A stretch of 18,433 nt of DNA from RGIG5612 sp963599255 (GTDB lineage Bacteria > Bacillota > Clostridia > Lachnospirales > Lachnospiraceae). The DNA lies in NCBI GenBank assembly GCA_963599255.1, contig CAVBWS010000040.1, positions 1-18,433 on the forward strand, in the 5' to 3' direction. The translations under genes and the position numbers were made by a program. Below, piece after piece: positions 14,947 through 18,433 of this stretch. Numbering within the stretch: position 1 is the stretch's first letter; every line of letters begins with the position of its first letter. Under the pieces are notes generated by a model. It saw nothing but the letters and a program-made list of their open reading frames with translations, did no database searches and had not been told where the DNA came from.

Positions 14947-15666
14947 TCATTCTTGCACATTATTGACTAGTTCGCTTGTGCTAACTGCAAGGACACCCTT
15001 TCTCATTTCCATAAGTACATCTGCATAATCCCATACTTGTCTGTCATGGGTTACCACTAACACAATCGCTCCTGCAGCGGACTGCTCCTTAAGCATGGTC
15101 ATGACTATACGGGTGTTTTCCTCATCAAGGTCCGACGTAGGCTCATCTGCAAGTATTACTTCCGGTTTCATAAGAAGCGCTCTGCACACGGCCATCATTC
15201 TTAATTCTCCGCCCGATAATTCTGACGGCATCTCGCCTCTTAACTCCCAGATATCTGCCTTCTTCAGAAGTTCCTGTGCATATTCCAGCTTGTGGTCATA
15301 TTCCAGGCCCTTAGATTTGTTATATAAGGTGTACGGAACCATAACATTTTCCAATACCGTTAACGATTGAAGGGCTGACTGTCCCTGAGGGATTATGCCG
15401 AAATATCTGTTTCTGAGAAGTGACAGTTCCTTATCGTCAAGAGCATAGATGTCCTTGCCGTCTAGCACTATCTGTCCATTCGTCGGAGCCAGAAGTCCTG
15501 CAAACATATTAAGTATCGTACTTTTGCCGCTTCCTGACGGTCCTGACAGTGCTGTAAGTGTTCCGCCCTCAAGAGACAGATCTGTTGAGGCCACCGCGCA
15601 TAAAATATTCGAATCGCTTCTCGATCTTATAAATTCTTTGCTTGCTTTAACTGCGGATATGTTCAT
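14947..15666 (-). CDS. ABC transporter ATP-binding protein, second FtsX module
   Basis: This 239-residue LolD/MacB-type ATPase has Walker A GPSGSGKST (about 40-48), Q-loop PQGQSALQ, signature LSGGELRMM, Walker B VILADEPTSDLD and the switch VTHD. All catalytic motifs are present; the signature ending ELRMM is less usual than EQQRV. It starts 19 bases after the permease stop with GAAAGG eight bases upstream, so it is co-transcribed with it. It is only distantly like the ATPase at 8003-8689, so this is a separate module and not a recent duplicate. Its 3' end contains a sequence resembling the distal operator of the AdaA-like gene (14968-14985). Confidence 0.92.
   Translation of the reverse strand: MNISAVKASKEFIRSRSDSNILCAVASTDLSLEGGTLTALSGPSGSGKSTILNMFAGLLAPTNGQIVLDGKDIYALDDKELSLLRNRYFGIIPQGQSALQSLTVLENVMVPYTLYNKSKGLEYDHKLEYAQELLKKADIWELRGEMPSELSGGELRMMAVCRALLMKPEVILADEPTSDLDEENTRIVMTMLKEQSAAGAIVLVVTHDRQVWDYADVLMEMRKGVLAVSTSELVNNVQE
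14968..14985. promoter_or_regulatory. Possible distal operator D inside the ATPase 3' end
   Basis: TAGTTCGCTTGTGCTAAC matches 15 of 18 bases of the element at 18262-18279. It is in coding sequence, about 70 bases upstream of the FTR1 -10. It may be chance. Confidence 0.3.
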
Positions 15667-15685
15667 ATATAAAACCTTTCTCTGA

Positions 15686-16885
15686 TCAATTCTCTCCCCT
15701 TAGGATCAGCGCCGTATCAATGCCACTGATCCTCCATGCGCTGACCGCTGCGGCAGCCGAGCCTGCGATGATCGTTGCCAGTATGGAACCAATAATGAGC
15801 GCAATCATGCCGCCTATTCCCGGAAGCAGGAACGGAAGTCCCAATATATTCTCTATACTGCTGCCGACCAGCAGGACCACAAGCACTGCAATTATTGCGC
15901 CGATGACGCTTCCCAGACAGCTGACCATGATTGACTCTTTCATTATTATGCCGGTTAATTTGCCTCTTGAGGCTCCTATCGCCCTAAGTACCGCAAATTC
16001 CTTCTTTCTCTCGTTAGAGATCATGACAAATGCCAGTACCATAATGAAAATGGCCAATATCCATATGGCTACGATCAGCCATGTTACAATGGATGCCACT
16101 CCTGTCAGCTTAGTTGAAACATCTGACAAGAGGGTTGAGGTCTGAATTGCTTCTACTCCACGCACGTGAATATTGATATCATTAAGGACGCTCTCAACTG
16201 TATATCCCTCTGCGACATTTATGAGAACACAGGAAACCACGTTATCCGGATCAATATCTCCGAAGTCGTATACTTTCTTCTCATAAGCCTCGGCGATCAA
16301 GGTCTTAATGGTCTCTTCACTTGCATATACTGCAGTGTCCAGATAAGTTCCCGTTGAATCCAGCTTGGCTGCCACAGTTACCTCCGAACCATAGAAGGTA
16401 AGCTTATCCCCCGGAAATGCATTTAGGTCATTACCCACCAGAACCTCCATATATCCCAGATCATCCTTATATGTGGTTCTGATCCACGGTGAGATCGTAA
16501 AATCCGTCTCCGGATCAAATCCTATGATCTGCACAGCAGTAGAACAGCAGCTTGATGTAGAAGATGCCAGATAAAACTGAGCCGAGATCTGTCCGATTCC
16601 CTCTCGTGAAGCTATCTTTTCATATTTGCTCTGATCCATGTAGAAATATCCGGGATTACCCTGAAGCAGGATATCCGACAGTGATGATTTGGTGGCAGCC
16701 TCTCTCGGCACAACCATGATATCTGCTCCGAGGCGAGTTTCCAGTGAATTAAGGCCGCTCTTAAGACCTGAGATAAATAATGAACCACCCAGTGCCGCAA
16801 AACATAAGAATACTGACAGCAATATAAGTGCTATAGACCTGCCCGGTCTTTTTCTTAGATTTTTGTAAGGCAGACTTCCTGTCAT
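15686..16885 (-). CDS. FtsX-like ABC permease, second module
   Basis: This 399-residue permease has an N-terminal helix (about 17-40), an extracytoplasmic domain of about 220 residues (LGADIMVVPRE onward) and three C-terminal helices. The cytoplasmic signature is SNERKKEFAVLRAIGAS before the third helix. An unusual SSCCSTAVQ stretch lies in the extracytoplasmic domain, giving adjacent Cys residues that could bind metal or form a disulfide. The ATG has a GAGGAAA ribosome binding site. It is separated from DUF4418 by 252 bases with a terminator, so it begins its own transcript with the ATPase at 14947. It may act on metal, heme or redox-protein handling, judging from neighbours only. Confidence 0.9.
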   Translation of the reverse strand: MTGSLPYKNLRKRPGRSIALILLSVFLCFAALGGSLFISGLKSGLNSLETRLGADIMVVPREAATKSSLSDILLQGNPGYFYMDQSKYEKIASREGIGQISAQFYLASSTSSCCSTAVQIIGFDPETDFTISPWIRTTYKDDLGYMEVLVGNDLNAFPGDKLTFYGSEVTVAAKLDSTGTYLDTAVYASEETIKTLIAEAYEKKVYDFGDIDPDNVVSCVLINVAEGYTVESVLNDINIHVRGVEAIQTSTLLSDVSTKLTGVASIVTWLIVAIWILAIFIMVLAFVMISNERKKEFAVLRAIGASRGKLTGIIMKESIMVSCLGSVIGAIIAVLVVLLVGSSIENILGLPFLLPGIGGMIALIIGSILATIIAGSAAAAVSAWRISGIDTALILRGEN

Positions 16886-16946
16886 GTTATTTCCTCATTT
16901 CTGTAATATGTATTTTAATGTGTTATTCAGGTACGATAGATTTTCA

Positions 16947-16960
16947 TTGTGCAGGCACAA
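16947..16960. promoter_or_regulatory. Palindrome overlapping a possible -35
   Basis: TTGTGC-AG-GCACAA is a perfect 6-2-6 inverted repeat. Read on the minus strand its first half is a TTGTGC -35-like element for the FtsX/ATPase pair, so a bound regulator could control this promoter. Confidence 0.4.
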
Positions 16961-17046
16961 CTTAAAACGCCTTTCCTAATGTGCATTCAAAACCTGAATT
17001 TCAGACACGGACATCTTAGATGCGAATGAACCGTGCTTATGTGAGC

Positions 17047-17078
17047 AGTTTATTATCTGCCTGATCATGTCACTTCAG
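17047..17078. repeat. Direct repeat, copy 1
   Basis: A 32-base segment identical at 29 positions to 17115-17146, 68 bases apart. This copy lies in the gap and looks like a duplicated end of the DUF4418 gene. Confidence 0.7.
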
Positions 17079-17086
17079 AGCATGAT

Positions 17087-17108
17087 AAAAAATCAGCATT
17101 GTAAATGC
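17087..17108 (-). terminator. Intrinsic terminator of the AdaA-DUF4418 operon
   Basis: On the minus strand GCATT-TAC-AATGC is followed by TGATTTTTT. The stem is short and low in GC, but the T run and its place 30 bases after the DUF4418 stop fit. A wider GAGCAT/ATGCTC pairing encloses it. Confidence 0.5.
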
Positions 17109-17114
17109 TCAATA

Positions 17115-17146
17115 AGTTTATTATCTGTCTGGTCATGTCACTGCAG
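17115..17146. repeat. Direct repeat, copy 2 (spans the DUF4418 stop)
   Basis: The second copy includes the last two sense codons and the stop of the DUF4418 gene (17138-17146) and 23 downstream bases. Tandem duplication is the simplest explanation. Confidence 0.7.
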
Positions 17147-17566
17147 ATCAACGCCCTTAGATCTGATCAAATTAGCAATTACATTAATGATACAGACTAT
17201 AAATAAGACCACGCAGCATATGATGGTCCACGGTCTCATGACCGCATTGCAATGCATCGTGGGCATCATGCATAAATTAATTATGACATTTGGGATTAGC
17301 GCCGTAACGATGGCTCCGCATGCGATACATGATGACATAACCGTCTGCAGCTTTCTTTCCTTAGTGAAAACCAGCGCGGCTGCCTGAATGGCTAATATAA
17401 TCCCTGCTGTCATAACTGCCTTCTGTGCCCAATGGCATGCCATATAGCTGCCGTCATCATGCGCCCCGCAGCTGTGGAATATGAATTCAACGCCAAATAT
17501 AATCACCAGGCAGATTACAAGAATCGCTATTCCTAATATCGTGCTTAATCTGTTTTTCTTTTCCAT
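17138..17566 (-). CDS. DUF4418 family four-helix membrane protein
   Basis: This 142-residue protein has four helices (about 8-28, 48-68, 79-97 and 112-134). The conserved external loops carry Cys and His: HSCGAHDDGSYMACHWAQ (H31, C33, H36, C44, H45) and LCMMPTMHCN (C99, H105, C106). This is the DUF4418 pattern. The family has no assigned function; it is often found near FtsX/ABC modules, as here. The paired Cys/His clusters on one side of the membrane suggest a metal or heme site, or disulfides. The ATG has AGGGGAA upstream and lies 16 bases after the regulator stop, so they form one operon. Confidence 0.85.
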   Translation of the reverse strand: MEKKNRLSTILGIAILVICLVIIFGVEFIFHSCGAHDDGSYMACHWAQKAVMTAGIILAIQAAALVFTKERKLQTVMSSCIACGAIVTALIPNVIINLCMMPTMHCNAVMRPWTIICCVVLFIVCIINVIANLIRSKGVDLQ

Positions 17567-17582
17567 ATTTTATTTCCCCTAT

Positions 17583-18143
17583 CTATTCGTCCAAACTCTG
17601 CAGATATTGTTTTCTGTACTCTGACGGTGTGACTCCTACGACCTTACTGAACACCCTGGAAAAATGTGAAGCTGAATTAAACCCCGTTTCAAATGCAATA
17701 TATGACACTGACAATTCCTCCTGCTGCAATAATTCCTTGGCCCTATCGCATCTGTACCCGTTGTGATAAGCCAGCGGAGTCTCGCCGGTTACTCCTTTAA
17801 ATGTTCTGAGCAAGTGAAACTTATTGATGTGAAGGAAATCCGCCATTTTATCAAGAGAGAATTCTTTGGCATAATTTTCTCTTATATAGTTAGCTGCAGC
17901 TTGCGCCAGTTCCACTCTCGCGCCCTTCCATTCTGCATAATCCGGACGGCATCTTTTGCACAGATGATAACCTGCAGCTAACGCCTCGTCGTAAGTATTA
18001 TATACGATTATATTTTGCGGAGAACTTATCTTCTTGCCGCAGGATGGCCTGCATATAGTGCCAGTTGTGCGCAGAACATAAACAAATTGTCCGTCATAGC
18101 TTGTATCCTTATTCTTGATGGCCTGCCATTGTTCCTTTGTCAT
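17583..18143 (-). CDS. AdaA-like AraC family regulator with Cys4 zinc domain
   Basis: This 186-residue protein has an N-terminal Ada metal-binding domain with C31-x3-C35-x26-C62-x2-C65 (ICRPSC and LCKRCRPD), exactly the Ada spacing. A C-terminal AraC domain follows with two helix-turn-helices (about 90-130 and 138-178, ending FSRVFSKVVGVTPSEYRKQY). It lacks the methyltransferase domain of E. coli Ada, so it is AdaA-like. In AdaA the first Cys takes a methyl group from DNA phosphotriesters and turns the protein into an activator. Here it is in an operon with DUF4418 and near iron genes, with no alkylation-repair gene in sight, so a thiol/metal/redox sensor role is possible. A strong GGGAGGTGAC ribosome binding site precedes the ATG. 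Confidence 0.9.
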   Translation of the reverse strand: MTKEQWQAIKNKDTSYDGQFVYVLRTTGTICRPSCGKKISSPQNIIVYNTYDEALAAGYHLCKRCRPDYAEWKGARVELAQAAANYIRENYAKEFSLDKMADFLHINKFHLLRTFKGVTGETPLAYHNGYRCDRAKELLQQEELSVSYIAFETGFNSASHFSRVFSKVVGVTPSEYRKQYLQSLDE

Positions 18144-18186
18144 ATGTCACCTCCCGGGTAAAATGACTGTATATTCTCACTGTTTA

Positions 18187-18202
18187 GTTAGTATTCGCTA
18201 AC
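18187..18202. promoter_or_regulatory. Operator-like inverted repeat A upstream of the AdaA-like gene
   Basis: GTTAGTATTCGCTAAC, a 5-6-5 inverted repeat, lies 44 bases before the regulator ATG. It differs from repeat B before FTR1 at one base. The GTTAG/CTAAC half-sites resemble those of DtxR/IdeR boxes, but the spacer is longer. Confidence 0.6.
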
Positions 18203-18259
18203 CTGTACTGCTAAAAAAATGCTGTTTTATCAGCGTTTAAATCTTGTTTAAAACCATAT

Positions 18260-18280
18260 GTTAGTTCGCATTAGCTAACC
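18260..18280. promoter_or_regulatory. Operator-like inverted repeat C, distal
   Basis: GTTAG-N10-CTAAC with the core TAGTTCGCATTAGCTAAC, 58 bases upstream of repeat A. It carries the same half-sites with a different spacing. A and C flank the likely promoter of the regulator operon. Confidence 0.45.
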
Positions 18281-18287
18281 TCAATTT

Positions 18288-18317
18288 CAAAAATAACGGA
18301 GCGCTTAACGCTCCGTT
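18288..18317 (-). terminator. Intrinsic terminator of the MATE-like gene
   Basis: A perfect 9-bp GC-rich stem (AACGGAGCG / CGCTCCGTT) with a 5-base loop is followed on the minus strand by ATTTTTG. It lies 30 bases after the stop of the partial gene at 18348. Confidence 0.75.
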
Positions 18318-18347
18318 TCAGGATTTTAAACATGAAGTCAACATTTG

Positions 18348-18433
18348 TCAAGGACGCTTTATGATTTTCTTCAATAATACATATCCTACAATGCAGGCGA
18401 TGACCTCCGTTATCGGATATGACCACCTGATCA
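18348..18433 (-). CDS. C-terminal end of a probable MATE efflux transporter, partial
   Basis: The minus-strand frame is open from the window edge to a TGA at 18348-18350 and codes for 27 residues: one helix with a Trp-Ser-Tyr-Pro-Ile-Thr-Glu lead and a KKIIKRP basic end. The WSYPITEVIA stretch resembles the last helix of MATE family multidrug/Na+ antiporters. The terminator directly downstream supports a real gene end. The family call rests on a short stretch. Confidence 0.5.
   Translation of the reverse strand, partial: IRWSYPITEVIACIVGYVLLKKIIKRP

Larger units (their letters stand above)
16886..17137 (-). other. Intergenic promoter region of the second FtsX module
   Basis: This 252-base gap has no gene. 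It holds a terminator for the upstream operon (17087-17108), one copy of a 32-base direct repeat (17047-17078) and most of the other copy, and the palindrome TTGTGCAGGCACAA. A weak minus-strand promoter (TTGTGC, 16 bases, TATCGT at 16932-16937) overlaps that palindrome. Confidence 0.45.

Noticed and set aside
8003..15666. Recent duplication of the two ATPase genes
   Set aside because: The two proteins share only family motifs and differ in signature, length and most other positions, so they are old paralogues.

Overview
The window looks like chromosomal DNA of a low-to-moderate GC Firmicute, most likely a gut Clostridia of the Lachnospiraceae type. The pointers are Gram-positive ribosome binding sites (GGAGG or GTGAT types), a Sec lipoprotein with an LTAC lipobox, a 5-TM anaerobic fumarate reductase cytochrome b, DUF4418 beside FtsX/ABC modules, and flavinylation-type FMN-binding domains. 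The genus cannot be fixed from sequence alone. I see no tRNA, rRNA, CRISPR array or insertion sequence.

Left part (1-3500). The 3' end of a membrane-anchored FMN-binding protein enters from the left edge. A 234-base gap with strong hairpins follows, then a small cysteine-rich protein on the minus strand. After a 374-base promoter/leader region comes a Uup-type ABC-F ATPase on the plus strand.

Centre (3569-7888), all minus strand and read right to left: an FMN-binding lipoprotein, a membrane-anchored protein I do not recognise, a five-helix cytochrome b, and the FrdA-like flavoprotein and FrdB-like iron-sulfur subunits of a fumarate reductase. FrdA has Gln where covalently flavinylated FrdA/SdhA proteins have His. 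A Fur-box-like palindrome lies just upstream of the lipoprotein gene.

Right-centre (8003-14838), minus strand: FTR1 iron permease, P19-type periplasmic/extracytoplasmic iron protein, DUF2318 membrane protein, two FtsX/MacB-like permeases and a LolD-like ATPase. This gene set matches the p19 iron uptake locus known from Campylobacter jejuni (cj1658-cj1663), here in an apparent Gram-positive. P19 keeps the metal-binding residues of the family and FTR1 keeps both REGxE motifs.

Right end (14947-18433), minus strand: a second FtsX permease plus ATPase pair, a DUF4418 membrane protein, an AdaA-like AraC regulator with a Cys4 zinc site, and the last 27 codons of a probable MATE transporter, with its terminator. 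Nearly identical inverted repeats (GTTAG-N6-CTAAC) lie upstream of both FTR1 and the AdaA-like regulator, suggesting one regulator controls both.

Working model (inference): the AdaA-like gene or an unseen metalloregulator controls an iron import locus in which P19 and FTR1 bind and move iron. DUF2318, the FtsX/ABC modules and the flavinylated lipoprotein supply reducing power or assembly functions outside the membrane. The neighbouring fumarate reductase may share the flavin lipoprotein as an electron carrier, so iron reduction and fumarate reduction could be linked.
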